Made by a program: the position numbers and the translations under genes
Notes under the pieces: model-generated
Told to the model about the DNA's origin: nothing
Seen by the model: the letters and a program-made list of their open reading frames with translations, nothing else
Databases searched by the model: none
Assembly (NCBI RefSeq): GCF_023078275.1
Contig: NC_062971.1
Location: 9,610,001 to 9,674,000 of the forward strand
Direction of reading: 5' to 3'
Source: Leguminivora glycinivorella
Lineage: Eukaryota > Arthropoda > Insecta > Lepidoptera > Tortricidae
Length of the DNA stretch: 64,000 nucleotides
In this document: positions 47,500 to 59,886 of the stretch, piece after piece
Position numbering within the stretch: position 1 is the stretch's first letter
Layout of the letters: each line of letters begins with the position of its first letter

Positions 47500-48900
47500 G
47501 GAACGGAGCGTTCGGCGTGGCGTGTAATAGCGGGGCAGGCGAGCGTGCTCCCACCCTATGCAACGTACGAGTATGCACCCTAGGCACCATATGCAGCAGG
47601 ATACTTGTATGAGCTTCAATTGTTTGACATACACGCCGTACGCCCCGCCCCGCTGCAAGTCTAATATAAAAAAATAAAATAAAATTCATTTATATCAAGC
47701 TAATTATTGCTCTGCACTATATAAGCGTGCACTCAGGCCTTACAGTAACACAACGTATTAAATGTTCATTGGGATGATAATAAACCCAGTCAAATATTAT
47801 GTTTTATGGTAATCCAATAGATTTACTTACTTCTGTTGTAACTAATAAATTCGTTTTAATTATTTTCATGATAAAATAATATTAAAGACGACATATAAAA
47901 ATATAAAATTAATTATAAAAAACGACATTGTATAAATTATTATCAAATCACAGTTGACAGGCAATTTGTCAACGTTGAAGTTATATGTCAATTTGTAGAG
48001 GTACGGACACCAAATAACGAAACGTCGCAAGCACTATTATAGTTTATTTTAAAGTGACTGCCATCTGAATTTTCATACCAGAGGGTAGGTTGGCTAGGCC
48101 TTATCGGGATTAGTCCGGTTTCCTGGCGACGTTTCCCTACATGATATGATAATTCGTACCTTACATAAATTTCTAAAAATCAGTGGTAAGAGCCTATATA
48201 GTTCTGTTACTTTATTGATTATCTAATCTTTTTCGAAGTTATCTCTTGGTGGTTATATTATTACACAAATATAGGTTTAGGTACCTACTGAGTACTGACC
48301 TCTATACTACAGTCTGCCATGCCTATAGATGTGGTATCCGCCCCCTTGCGTCCATTATCGCCATGATTCTTATGACATCTGGAAGTAAAATTTAAATTGT
48401 GAAATTTAAATCGAACCTAAATGAAGGACAAACATTTCAACCTACTTACTAAGCTTTAGGTACGGTAATATTATTAAATATAGGTTTAGGTATTTTAATG
48501 TTCTAACAGACTACGAGTTCAACACAGTTTGTTGAATCACTTTTTATTGGCATTCGTCCCTATAACTTAATTACTGGTTCTTAATAACAAATTATACCTT
48601 TTCTGTCCTTTCCTATTTAATACTTTTCATTTCTTACTGTGCTTAATACCTTTTCTTCACTGCTAGGAAGGATCAAAGTGACACTTTTCGGTTCTAAGAC
48701 ACTATATGTAACTTTTTTTGTATTCATGTTTTTTGTACTAATTTCTCCTTAATAACAAAATTGTTTACACCTTAGACGTTTGCACTAAGCTGATTCTATT
48801 TTAGAATTCCTCGGTGTCGCCAATATTTTTATTATTATTATTTATATGCCATTTTGCTCCCTCGTGAGTGACAATCAAGTATTCGGAAAAATAATAAAAA
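47500..48900. other. Upstream of FucTA, no gene seen
   Basis: Contains the likely promoter or 5' UTR of FucTA; GC-rich patches at 47490-47660 precede the first coding exon. No TATA box or start site could be placed with confidence. Confidence 0.35.
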
Positions 48901-48929
48901 CATACAAACTTACACAGGTATTTGTTTAG

Positions 48930-50005
48930 ATATAATTTTTAAGAAAAAAAAAACCGTCGCCTTTTGGGTTCTGGTAAAAGCTACTTGCGAATGTTGGATT
49001 ATGTAGAAATGTGTAAGTATTTTTTAAAACTGCTTTTAATGCTTTCATTATTAGATGGCAACACAAATGAATATACGTATAACGTTAAGGTTTGAGGAGT
49101 TTCCTCAATTCCTCATGAATCCGATTATATTATAAGAAATCGAAGCTTGACAAACTTTGACTTCAAAACTTATGCTTAACAAACATAACTAAATAAATGT
49201 CACTGTTCTGAACTTAAATGCATGTTTTTCTTACAAAAATACCAAAGTCACTATGAGTGTGCCGTTCAGGTTTGAGGAGTTTGGTTCTGGCCATCATCAG
49301 CAGTTCCACTGCACCAAATGTCACTGTTCTGGACGAAAGTGCATGCTGTTCTTATAAAAATACCAAAGTCACTATAAGCGTGCCGTTCAGATTTGAGGAG
49401 TTCGGTTCTGACCATCATCAAAAATTCCACTGCACCAAATGTCACTGTTCTGGACGAAAGTGCATGCTGTTCTTATAAAAATGGCAAAGTCACTATAAGC
49501 GTGCCTTTCAGATTTGAGGAGTTTGGTTCTGGCCATCATCAGCAGTTCCACTGCACCAAATGTCACTGTTCTGGACGAAAGTGCATGCTGTTCTTATAAA
49601 AATACCAAAGTCACTATAAGCGTGCCGTTCAGATTTTGAGGAGTTCGGTTCTGACCATCATCAGAAATTCCACTGCACCAAATGTCACTGTTCTGGACGA
49701 AATATAAAAATACCAAAGTCACTGTAAGCGTGCCGTTCAGATTTGAAGAGTTCCGTTCTGGCCATCATCAGCAGTTCCACTGCACCAAATGTCACTGATC
49801 CGTACCTAAATGCATGCTGTTCCTTTAAAAACACAAAAATCACCATATGTATGCCTTTCAGATTTGAGGAGTTCCCTCGATTTCTCCAGGATCCCATCAT
49901 CAGAACTGGGTTCTGAGAAAAATGGGACCAATCTGTATGCATATACATTCAATCAAAAAAAAAAATTTCAAAATCGGTCAAGTAACGACGGAGATATCGA
50001 GGAAC

Positions 50006-50036
<31 letters not shown>

Positions 50037-50092
50037 CATACAGACGACTTGATAACCGTCCTTCTTGAGATATGAGGCGACGGTTAAAAAAG
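48930..50092. mobile_element. Repeat element with 121-bp tandem units, copy 2
   Basis: Ends TTTTTAAGAAAAAAAAACCG-TCGCCTT and AGGCGACGGTTAAAAA. Five units are spaced 121, 121, 122 and about 107 bp (anchors 49306, 49427, 49548, 49670, 49777). The last unit flows into the same ATCCCATCATCAGAACTGGG segment as copy 1. Confidence 0.75.
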
Positions 50093-51008
50093 ATACCGAT
50101 GGATCAAAAATACAAGATTAGTAATTATATCTTATGTAAATAGTTGCAGGTACCGTATCTAAATCCGAGACCATATGTGATACGCGATAGATAAGCAATA
50201 ATGAATTTATAGGATACTGTTGATATGATAATGATTAAAGTAGGTCGGCCCTCAAAAGGCAGGTATTATCGGAGGGTGTATGAACTTGACTCGCCTGGTT
50301 AAGACTCAGATGCTAACTACAGTACCGCTTGTCGTCTGCACATACATGTTAAAAACCCAGATACAAGTACGTACCTAAGTAATTGCATGACAATACTCTC
50401 GTTACAATAAAATGTACGTCGTTGCTCGTCGTATCAATAGGTATTTATTCAGTAATAACAAGTGATGTTAATTTCCAATACAATTGAATACATGTTTTAT
50501 GTTTCTAGATTACTCTGAGTAAATAGAGTTCGTAAGCGAACATTGCAATTGCACCGACTAGATTGGAACCAATAAAGTGAGTTAAATAATAACGATTAAC
50601 GTCATATTTACATAGTGATATTAAGAATATTATGATATTAATTGTGAATTGTGACATTGTCACACTTTGACAATGTCAGCGCAAATACGATGCAGAGTTA
50701 ATTTGGCTGACTCTACGACTTAGGTCGATTGTCTTGTTTATAGGATAGAATAGAAACATTTGCATGCCACAAACCTGTTACATATAATTTGTGGTTGCAT
50801 AAGTACAGTAGTGGCCAACAATCACAGACCAACCCCTATAGACATCCATTACAAGACGACTCGCGGTCGCCAGCCTTCCTAGTATTTGCACTGATATAAG
50901 CGCGGGCGCTCGCCGTGCCCGATCAGTAGCGACCAAGTAACAGACCCGAAAGCAGCGCGTGTTTTTCGCAGTAAAAAAAATGAAAAAGGGTATTTTGATG
51001 TCTTAAAG

Positions 51009-51125
51009 ATGTCCACCTGTAGTGTGAAATGGTGTGGAAAGGTAACAAGAAGCTCAAATTTAAAAACAGACGTCATTACATTCCACATAAAAGTCATATT
51101 TATAATTTATTCAGAGCCGGCATAG
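51009..51125 (+). CDS. Candidate THAP-type zinc-finger first exon
   Basis: ATG opens MSTCSVKWCGKVTRSSNLKT then DVITFHIK before a stop. CSVKWC (C-x4-C), SSNLKTD and ITFH match the N-terminal half of THAP C2CH fingers. The exon would end near FHIK at a GT, with the second Cys-His pair in a later exon not found here. Upstream lies TGATATAAGCGCGGGCGC, a TATA-like promoter. It may be a host gene, a decayed copy, or a transposase-derived THAP. Confidence 0.4.
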   Translation: MSTCSVKWCGKVTRSSNLKTDVITFHIKVIFIIYSEPA

Positions 51126-51328
51126 GTCAACTTACATTGGCCACTTACGCGTCAGTAGAGGGACAGTCCCTTTCATTTGGCGCGACTGCCCGCCGTCCTT
51201 GAAACGGCCAATCACAGCGCGCTTAACACATTCCCCGCCCGCTCCTCGCACCCCTGGCACTGGTGACTCGTATCGCGAACAAAATATACAAGAATGCTAC
51301 TCTATAGGAGGTTCTCTGTGCCAACAAT

Positions 51329-52231
51329 TAGAGATGGGTAACTCCCCAGGTAAATACCCGACGGTGGGTATTTACCGGGTAAATACCCGATATTTACCTA
51401 CCCGCGGGTAAATACGCGGGTATTTTCATTTTTCTTCAAAATTTGACGTTTTTAAATGGTGTTTGGGCTAAAATAGATTAATTTAAGTCAGTCTTTGTAA
51501 TTGTACACATAATGTTTATTCAAATTGGGAACGAATAGGTTGCTATGAGATAAAATGTGATTTTAGTGTATCACTCCAACTATAAAAATCGTGTAATATC
51601 ATTCTCTGACATACGGAAATAATTTCAAATGCTTTTAGTATAAATTATAAGTCTGATAAATTAAAACTGTAAATAAAAATATGTGAATAAAAATATTTTA
51701 AAAATCTCTTTTTGAAGCTCATAACTCATACATAGTATGTTTTATGACAAAAATGCATATAAACTTTTTTGTAGGAAATTGTGTCTACTTTAGTTCGTAC
51801 ATACAATACTTTTCGATATTAATGATAGTTTCCATGAAATATGAAAAAAATACATTTTACCCCCCCTAACCCCACCATAACCCCCTCCAACCAGTACTAG
51901 GAAGTTTTTCTTTATCGTATAAATACGACTATTTAATGCGATCTAAAAAGCACACATAAAACATTTTTTTTTAATTATTTTTAAAAATATACATTAAAAC
52001 TTCTGTAAACTTAATTGTATATTAGACTGAACAGTTTGGTTTTAAATTGTGTATAATAATTACAACCCCTAACTTAGTATTTATCTCCATTTTAACACAA
52101 ATCAGCATGTCCAACATGAAATGAATCTACCCGTCAATTTGGGTAGATACGGGTAAATACCGGGTAGATAGGTATTTACCGGGTAAATACCTGGGTGGGT
52201 AGATTGGGTATTTACCCACGACCCATCTCTA
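51329..52231. mobile_element. hAT-like element with 8-bp duplication CCAACAAT
   Basis: Ends TAGAGATGGGT and ACCCATCTCTA. CCAACAAT lies at 51321-51328 and 52232-52239. Subterminal GGGTATTTACCCGGGTAAATA words repeat at both ends. 903 bp, no transposase. Confidence 0.9.
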
Positions 52232-52459
52232 CCAACAATAGATTAAAAAGTAGGTAATTGATTGTTTGTATGAACGTGTAAATATAGTGTAAGCACCTGT
52301 AAGCGACGTAAGTATGTTGGTTTGAAGATTGCATAATTTACTAGTACTTACAAATTCATGATGGAATTGATGGATACCGGATTAGAGCGAATATTTCCGA
52401 AAATCTTAACAATATCAAAAATGGATTATCGTAAACAGTTAAACACATATCTTATACTA

Positions 52460-52800
52460 TTAAACGAGCAATTCTTGTATATTTATTTATTTATTTATAT
52501 ATACCGACGATCTCGGAAACCGCTCTAACGCGAATTTTCGAGTTTTCATGAGTTTTTCTTTCGCGTTTGTAAACATAAAATATGGTCGTTAATTTCGCCG
52601 CGCGCGCTTCGATTCCGCTTAGCTCAGTCGTACGAGGTCGGTCTAATGTACGCAGATAGATCGTAGGTGTCAGGGTTTCGAATCCCGGCCAGAAATTAAG
52701 TTTTTGTTTTTTTTTTGTTTTTGTATTTATAAGAGTTTTTTTTTATCTAAAGACGTGATATATTAAAATAGAACCGAGCGAAGCTCGGTCGCCCAGATAT
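52460..52800 (-). repeat. tRNA-like repeat, copy 2
   Basis: Inverted relative of 37045-37435. On the plus strand it shows CTTAGCTCAGTCGTACGAGG (A-box-like) and GTTTCGAATCCCGGCC (B-box-like T-arm) about 50 bp apart, as in tRNA-derived repeats. It ends with the GACCGAGC...GCTCGGTC hairpin near 52775-52792. Not a functional tRNA: the acceptor stem does not pair. Confidence 0.6.
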
Positions 52801-53810
52801 TCATTTTTAAATACCTATCCAACATTACAGGTTGCTACAGGTTGAAATGAAAAAAAAAACACTCCCCTCTTTACGTGTAGGAGAGGGGGGGGGGTTCCCT
52901 AATAATAAAACCACTTTTTATATTACCTTTGTCGGCGTGATTGACATAATTACATATTGGTACCAAATTTCAGCTTTCTAGTGCTAACGGTCTCTGAGAT
53001 TATCCGCGGCTGGCCGGACGAACAGACATGGCGAAACTATAAGTTGACTACGGAACCCTAAAAACCCCAAGTGGACGAAGCTGGGCGGAAAGTAGCACAA
53101 TGACAACGACACCACGATATTTTGATTTTCGAAACTAGGCAGCAAATTATTATTTTTTTGGATTGATGATTCAATCTCATTCGCTTGCTCATTTCTGAAT
53201 ATAAACACTAAACAGTATCGCTAAACAAAAACAATCTTGCACTACAAACAAAACAACTACCTACTATAGGTATATCGTTTTCAAGAAATGTATAGGTAGT
53301 GAATGATATTTTGAATTGCCATCAATACTAGTAGAAAGATGAATTAATTAATTAGGTATGTAGACAGTTAAGTCACATAACATAACATACATAATGGCAA
53401 ACGTATTGATATCATTTAAACAACATACAAGCGGAAGTTTATTTTAATTCATGAATTGGTAATCAACTTGCTTATAATCAATTACTGAATAAAGTTTCGG
53501 TATTACTTTTACCTACTAATCATAAATTTAAATCAAATATACCATCCAGCTTTGCGTATCAAATTAAAATTTGTATGAAATTACTTTGTACCTACCTACT
53601 CTTTTGGATTCAATGCAACTTTGAAATTTGTTTCTGAAGTAAATAGGTATCAATTGGTGTGGTGAAAATAAATACTTATTATGAATTAAAAATCTCCTTT
53701 CTCAAGTCGATTAAAATGGTATGACGTTAAACTGAATTATGAAGAATAATTTAAGGTAAGAATCATTTTTGTCAACGGTACCTATTTAAAGTCATCAAGA
53801 CAAGCAAATC

Positions 53811-54494
53811 GTCACTACTTTAAAAAAACTTGTATCTTCGTCTGTCAATGAAAAGAAAATTGTAGTAAGTATGTATGGAATGCATATAGACTTACTGCGT
53901 TTTAACTTTGAGAAACAGCGTGAGATACGAGATTTTTAGGGTTCCGTAGTCAACTAGGAACCCTTATAGTTTCTCCATGTCTGTCTGTCCGTCCGTCCGT
54001 CAGTCCGTCCGCGGATAATCTCAATAACCGTTAGCACTAGAAAGCTGAAATTTGGTACCAATATGTATATCAATCACGCCAACAAAGTGCAAAAATAAAA
54101 AATGGAAAAAAATGTTTTATTAGGGTACCTCCCCTACATGTAAAGTGGGGGCTGATATTTTTTTTCATTCCAACCCCAACATGTGATATATTGTTGGATA
54201 GGTATTTAAAAATGAATAAGGGTTTACTAAAATCGTTTTTTGATAATATTAATATTTTCGGAAATAATCGCTCCTAAAGGAAAAAAAAGTGCGTCCCCCC
54301 CTCTAACTTTTGAACCATATGTTTAAAAAATATGAAAAAAATCACAAAAGTAGAACTTTATAAAGACTTCCTAGGAAAATTGTTTTGAACTTGATAGGTT
54401 CAGTAGTTTTTGAGAAAAATACGGAAAGCTACGGAACCCTACACTGAGCGAGGCCCGACACGCTCTTGGCCGGTTTTTTAAAAGTAGTGACGAA
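53811..54494. mobile_element. Short MITE split by a GGCCAAGTGCG-family repeat
   Basis: The MITE ATCGTCACTACTTT...AAAGTAGTGACG is intact at 56413-56617. Here it breaks at GAGATACGAGATTTTT (53935), and the missing end TTTTTAAAAGTAGTGACG resumes at 54474. The insert 53936-54477 is an inverted GGCCAAGTGCG-family repeat beginning AGGGTTCCGTAG and ending TTGGCCGG. Confidence 0.8.
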
Positions 54495-54779
54495 ATACTT
54501 GTTACTAAAGATCTAAAGGCCATGCCAGTTCCGACGGGATACACGGGATAATCAAAATGACAAACGGCCTGATTTTTTTTTGTTATATAATAATATCAAT
54601 TTCCTTATTTACAAGAACAAATTAACCGTTATTTATTTAAAAGTTAAAAATAATTGTAAAATGAGGTTGGCTGGTATATAAGGTGGCCACGATTCCCAGC
54701 AATGGACGCAGAGGAAGACTAGCGTGAAGAGGCAGTGATGGCCGCGGAAACAAGCTGCAATTTCAGGAGCAGACAAGGG

Positions 54780-55096
54780 TGAGTAGCCGAATGGCAGAAA
54801 CGCTCACGAAACGAAACGCTCGTAGATATCTATCTCTATCGCTCTTGCGTATTGGCGCGACAGAGCCAGACTACCTTTCGCGGCGTTTCGTTTTCGTTTC
54901 GCGTCGCAGAAATGCCATTCGGCTACAGCACCAGGGTGCGTAGCCGAATGGCACAAACGCTCACGAAACGAAACGCTAGTAGATATCTATCTCTATCGCT
55001 CTTGCATATTGGCGCGACAGAGCCCGACTAACTGGCGTGGCGCGGCGTTTCGTTTTCGTTTGGCGTCGGAGAAATACCATTCGGCTACGGGGCCAG
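54780..55096. mobile_element. Two tandem copies of a palindromic MITE (GTAGCCGAATGGCA ends)
   Basis: Copy 1 about 54782-54926, copy 2 about 54940-55089; each runs from GTAGCCGAATGGCA to its complement and shares CGCTCACGAAACGAAACGC. They are separated by about 14 bp. Confidence 0.8.
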
Positions 55097-55574
55097 TAAC
55101 GCCGTGTGCGCACTTGCATAGGGAAGGAGACAGTTGCGTCGCAGGCTTGTCGCCGAACCCGCAGACAAAAAAGTTGCGTCGCAACGTGGGCGCACTTTCA
55201 TACTAGCCCATAGACCGATGATGTGAGCGACAAAAAAGTCGCTGCCAAAAGTTGTCCGTGTGCGCGCTCTCTAACCCTCTATACAAAGAGTAAATTTTTT
55301 CTTCAACTGGATATTGGGACACTTTCACACTAACACTACACGTATGTGTGTATAAATTGTACATAAATGCTCAAGGTATAATTTTATTATAATTATTAAT
55401 TTCTATTAAGTAGGTAACTACTAATCACCAATTATTTTCCTGTTAAAGTAACTCGGAATGTTAAGTTATATGTGACTTTTAATACACATATAGCTAAGTA
55501 CATCTAAGTACATCGCCGCGAGATAGATGACACGTCTTTGTCTAATTGTATTAATGTAAGGACAGGTAAACACT

Positions 55575-55690
55575 TAGTAGTAAACACTTTATTGTACAGA
55601 ACAAATTACATGCACAGAGAATAATTATAACGGTTATGTACAAAGGAGAGCTTATCCCTTTAAGGGATCTCTTCCAGTATAACTTGTATG
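55575..55690 (-). repeat. LINE 3' UTR fragment
   Basis: The complement contains the AGAGATCCCTTAAAGGGATAAG motif seen in the LINE tail at 33048-33070, so a small 5'-truncated copy of that LINE family. Confidence 0.6.
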
Positions 55691-56412
55691 TTGTATATAG
55701 TTCTTAGAATAACTGAGAACATCTAAGTAATTATAATATTTGAGTAGGTAGTAGGTACCAATACCTAATCTTTTCTGAGCAGCTGTAAATATTTCTAAAA
55801 CTTAGGCATGGTCCATATGATCCATTTATTACATTTAAATTGTGTCTTTTTATTGGCACGTAAATTTATTTATTTATTTATCTTATGATTTAGAATCTTA
55901 CATATGATGATGCGAATTACAACATTTACAACATAAATAAGAAAGTGTTTTATGTGTTGTGTTTGTTTGATATTCGCTCCTAACCGCCGCCTCCACCTTT
56001 CGCTTGCTCAGGTGCAAGAGCAGCTAAACAACAACTTATAAAACAAATAGCCATTTCAATTACTAAGACAGCGTTATTAGCACCGTTTTAGGATAATAAT
56101 TTTTATCAACAGTCAATTAACGATGAAACAGAAACACTAATCTAGAGTCTGATAATAGGTAAACACGCAATGTACGAGTAGGTGTCATGCTTTATTGTCC
56201 TTTCATTTCACATCACTATTAAGGTAACCAATTAATCATCATAATTTCAAAACTTTCATATGATATATTAAATATCGTTTGTCAAATTCTAATGAGTACT
56301 TTAGAAGTTATGAGGGAACAGATGAACATACATACATAACCACATACCGGTCAAAATCATAACCCTCCTTTTGCGTTGCTGTAGTCAGGTAAAAATGCCT
56401 TCTATGTACCTA

Positions 56413-56617
56413 TTTCTACGAAGGAGTATCTGTACGAGTATTGCAATATCGTCACTACTTTTAAAAAAACTTGTATCTTCGTCTGTCAATGAAAAGAAAT
56501 TTGTAGTAAGTATGTATGGAATGCATATAGACTTACTGCGTTTTTACTTTGAGGAACATCGTGAGATACGAGATTTTTTAAAAGTAGTGACGATATACAG
56601 ATACTCCTTCGTAGAAA
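56413..56617. mobile_element. Intact short MITE
   Basis: Outer ends TTTCTACGAAGGAGTATCTG and its complement. The inner ends ATCGTCACTACTTTTAAAAA and complement are shared with the split copy at 53811. Non-coding. Confidence 0.75.
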
Positions 56618-56789
56618 CACCGACCGTAGGTAATAATGAATTTCCAGAGGTAATTAAGTAGGTATTCTTAGTTATCAGTTTTACAAGGGGGCAAAGTAGT
56701 TGCTTAACCGTTACCGTTATTGCTAATATTCATACCAGAGTAAGCGAGAGAGTGTACAAGTTTCTAATGGGGTGGCAAGTTGGCAACGC

Positions 56790-56885
56790 GCATGTGACAC
56801 TGTTTGAGTTGCAGGCGTCCATAGGTTACGGTGACCGCTTTACATCAGGCGGACCGTATACTTGTTTGCCACCGACGTAGTATAT
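56790..56885 (-). repeat. Lepidopteran RTE-type 3' UTR fragment
   Basis: GCAGGCGTCCATAGGTTACG and GGCGGACCGTATACTTGTTTG are the complement of the common CGTAT...GTCCGCC...TATGGACGCCTGC tail; a related plus-strand piece is at about 63305-63375. Confidence 0.6.
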
Positions 56886-57562
56886 ATAAAAAAAAAAGCG
56901 AAAATTTTAATATTGAACCACGAGCGTAGTTAGTGGTCCGAAAAGTGGAGCGTTGCAAGGGTTTCAAGGTACATACGAAGGTAAAACAAATTTTGCCACA
57001 GAGTGAACACAAAATTTTTCACCACACCAATAAATCCAGCAATTTAATTAACATTTGTATGATTCAAAAGTTAAAATTTGTATGAAATTACTTTGCTCTC
57101 TTGTGGATAAAACGCAACTTTCTCATGCGTTTTTGAAGAATGAATAAATGGTGCGCCTATTTTGTACATAGACATGGGCTTTGTAAATTGTATGAAGTTA
57201 CGTCAAACCTATTTGTAATAATTTAACAACCGTAACAACTTAGCAAAGCATTAAACACCTGGATATACATTTTATGAATCAAGGCCATTCACATATTCAA
57301 CAATACAATAGGTAAACCGTTTTGTGCTGCACGCAATATAGAAAGCTACGTTTTCAATATTTCAGAAATATGTAAATAATACTTCATCGGTGGGATCCAC
57401 GTGGGATCGAAGGAAATCTTTAACGGTACCTACTCATGTACCTTTATTTACGTATAGCAGGCCTGTCCCACTCGCGCGTGTAGGTATCGAACTGTAAGTA
57501 CTCCTCGTGAGGGGCAAATCAGTAGGGACTCACGGGCGAGCGGTGACGCACGCGCGAGAGTT

Positions 57563-59605
57563 AGGTTTTTAGGGTTCCGTAGTCAACTAGGAACCCTTAT
57601 TAGTTTCGCCATGTCTGTCTGTCCGTCCGTCCGCGGATAATCTCAGTGACCGTTAGCACTAGAAAGCTGAAATTTGGTATCAATATGTGTATCAATCACG
57701 CCGACAAAGTAGTAAAATCAAAAGTGGGAAAAAAAGGTTTTGTTAGGGTACCCCCCCTACATGTAAAGTGGGGACTGATTTTTAGGGTTCCGTAGTCAAC
57801 TAGGAACCCTTATAGTTTCGCCATGTCTGTTTGATATGAAACTGCATACAGTCTCTTGAACAGATCGGCACGAAAGTCTGCTGAAGCTGCGCCAATCCAT
57901 CTATTAGCTTTGCTACATGTTTTATTATTACTCTGCTCAACAGAGGACGGGCATTATGTATAATTCCCGGGCGAAATTAAGCTATTCGGTATGTTATTAT
58001 CACTTTGCCTAACAGAGGATCGGCATTATGTATAATGCCCGGGCAAAATTCAGCTATTCGGTGTGTCTTTTGCATATCTCTGGATCGTGGACATGCGTGG
58101 ACCTTTGGGAGGCATGCGTGGGGCCAAAGCCAACAGCACAGACGCCTTTTAAGACATTTTAATCTAAAGGCAAGGGATACACGTGGCGGATACCACCCCG
58201 AGCGCACAATATGATATAATACAACCGTAGATGGTCCCCGCCAGGTGCAAAGACTATTGCAGTGCAGCACTTTTGTGCTACGATGGGAGCTAAAGTCGTG
58301 GGTTATTTTTTTTTAAGTTGGATGAACTGGATAGAGGGCTATGGGAGGAAACTATCGGGCACCTGGCAATAAGTCTCACAATTGTAAAAGACAGGCGGTG
58401 ACTTGCCAACTCATTGAGTAGGCCCTGCAAAACGGCCGCACACACGGTGCGACAACAGAGCAACACTTAAAGAGTGGCTGAAAGGTTGTCGAGAGGTGAG
58501 ACTGCGGTAGCCAGATTCCGGTGATCCGTTCAGCAGGCCGCCGACGTTATGACACTTTCCCATTTATAATATTAGGTTATTATTACTTTTCCCAACAGAG
58601 GATGGGCACTTTGTATAATGCCCGGGCAAAATTCAGCTATTCGATATGTTATTATCACTTTGCGCAACAGAGGATGGGCATTATGTATAATGCCCGGGCA
58701 AAATTCAGCTATCGGATGTGTTATTATTACTTTGCCCAAGAGAGGATGGGCATTATGTATAATGCCCGGGCAATTTAATTATTTGAATAGTTATTATCAA
58801 ACTGCCCACTCACAATGGGCATTATTCATAAGGCATTATGTATAGTGCCCGATTTATCACTTGGTCCATAACATGTATATCAATCATGCCAACAAAGTGC
58901 AAAAATAAAAAATGGAAAAAATGTTTTATTAGGGTACCCCCCCCTACATGTAAAGTGGGGGCTGATATTTTATTTCATTCCAACCCCAACGTGTGATATA
59001 TTGTTGGATAGGTATTTAAAAATGAATAAGGGTTTACTAAGATCGTTTTTTGATCATATTAATATTTTCGGAAATAATCGCTCCTAAAGGAAAAAAAAGT
59101 GCGCCCCCCTCTAACTTTTGAACCATATGTTTAAAAAATATGAAAAAAATCACAAAATTAGAACTTTATAAGGTCTTTCTAGGAAAATTGTTTTGAACTT
59201 GATAGGTTTAGTAGTTTTTGAGAAACATACGGAAAACTACGGAACCCTACACTGAGCGTGGCCCGACATGCTCTTGGCCGGTTTGTTTTTTTCATTCCAT
59301 CCCCAACGTGTGATATATTGTAGGATAGGTATTTAAAAATGAACAAGGGTTTACTATAATCGTTTGTTGATAATATTAATATTTTTGGAAATAATCGCTC
59401 CTAAAGGAAAAAAAAGTGTGCCCCCCCCTCTAACTTTTGAACCATATGTTTAAAAAATATGAAAAAATCACAAAAGTAGAACTTTATAAAGACTTTCTAG
59501 GAAAATTGTTTTGAACTTGATAGGTCCAGTAGTTTTTGAGAAAAATAAGGAAAACTACGGAACCCTACACCGAGCGTGGCCCGACACGCTCTTGGCCGGT
59601 TTTTT
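57563..59605 (-). mobile_element. Cluster of GGCCAAGTGCG-family repeats, one split by an insertion
   Basis: Copies begin TTTTTAGGGTTCCGTAGTC at about 57569 and 57780. The second is cut near 57832, and its remainder (ATGTATATCAATCATGCC... to CTTGGCCGG) resumes near 58870 and ends near 59283. A further partial copy spans 59287-59605. Confidence 0.7.
57833..58868. mobile_element. Insertion with tandem TGCCCGGGCAAAATTCAGCT units
   Basis: Two groups of about 72-bp units (57935-58060 and 58575-58850) share GGGCATTATGTATAATGCCCGGGC, itself a palindrome. They flank a 500-bp unique GC-richer segment with no recognised coding. The insert splits a repeat, so it arrived later. Confidence 0.65.
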
Positions 59606-59713
59606 CGAGCTAAAGTAGAGCAATATAAAAAAGGTAGTACATAATTAAATATTAAGATTATATAATTTTTCAAAAGGAGACAACCCTATATCGTCAGAAA
59701 AGGTACGAGTTAC

Positions 59714-59833
59714 CATGCGCGGATCCAGGGGGGGGTCATGACCCCCCCTCCCCACCCCTGGAGCCTAAGTTGGCCATACAAATAGACCACGTGACCCTCC
59801 CCCTGGGGCCCCGGACCTTTACCATGCACGTGA

Positions 59834-59864
<31 letters not shown>

Positions 59865-59886
59865 TGGGCACGAAGCTGGATCCGCG
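59714..59886. mobile_element. Inverted-repeat element with a 30-base poly-C run
   Basis: GCGCGGATCCAG on the left mirrors CTGGATCCGCGC on the right. Inside is a run of 30 C at 59835-59864 and other G/C tracts. The run length is likely imprecise. Confidence 0.7.

Noticed and set aside
52610..52700. Functional tRNA gene
   Set aside because: A- and B-box-like sequences exist but the acceptor stem does not pair, and the segment belongs to an interspersed repeat with another copy at 37 kb.
57935..58850. CRISPR-like palindromic repeats
   Set aside because: The intervening sequence is itself repeated between units, so there are no unique spacers.
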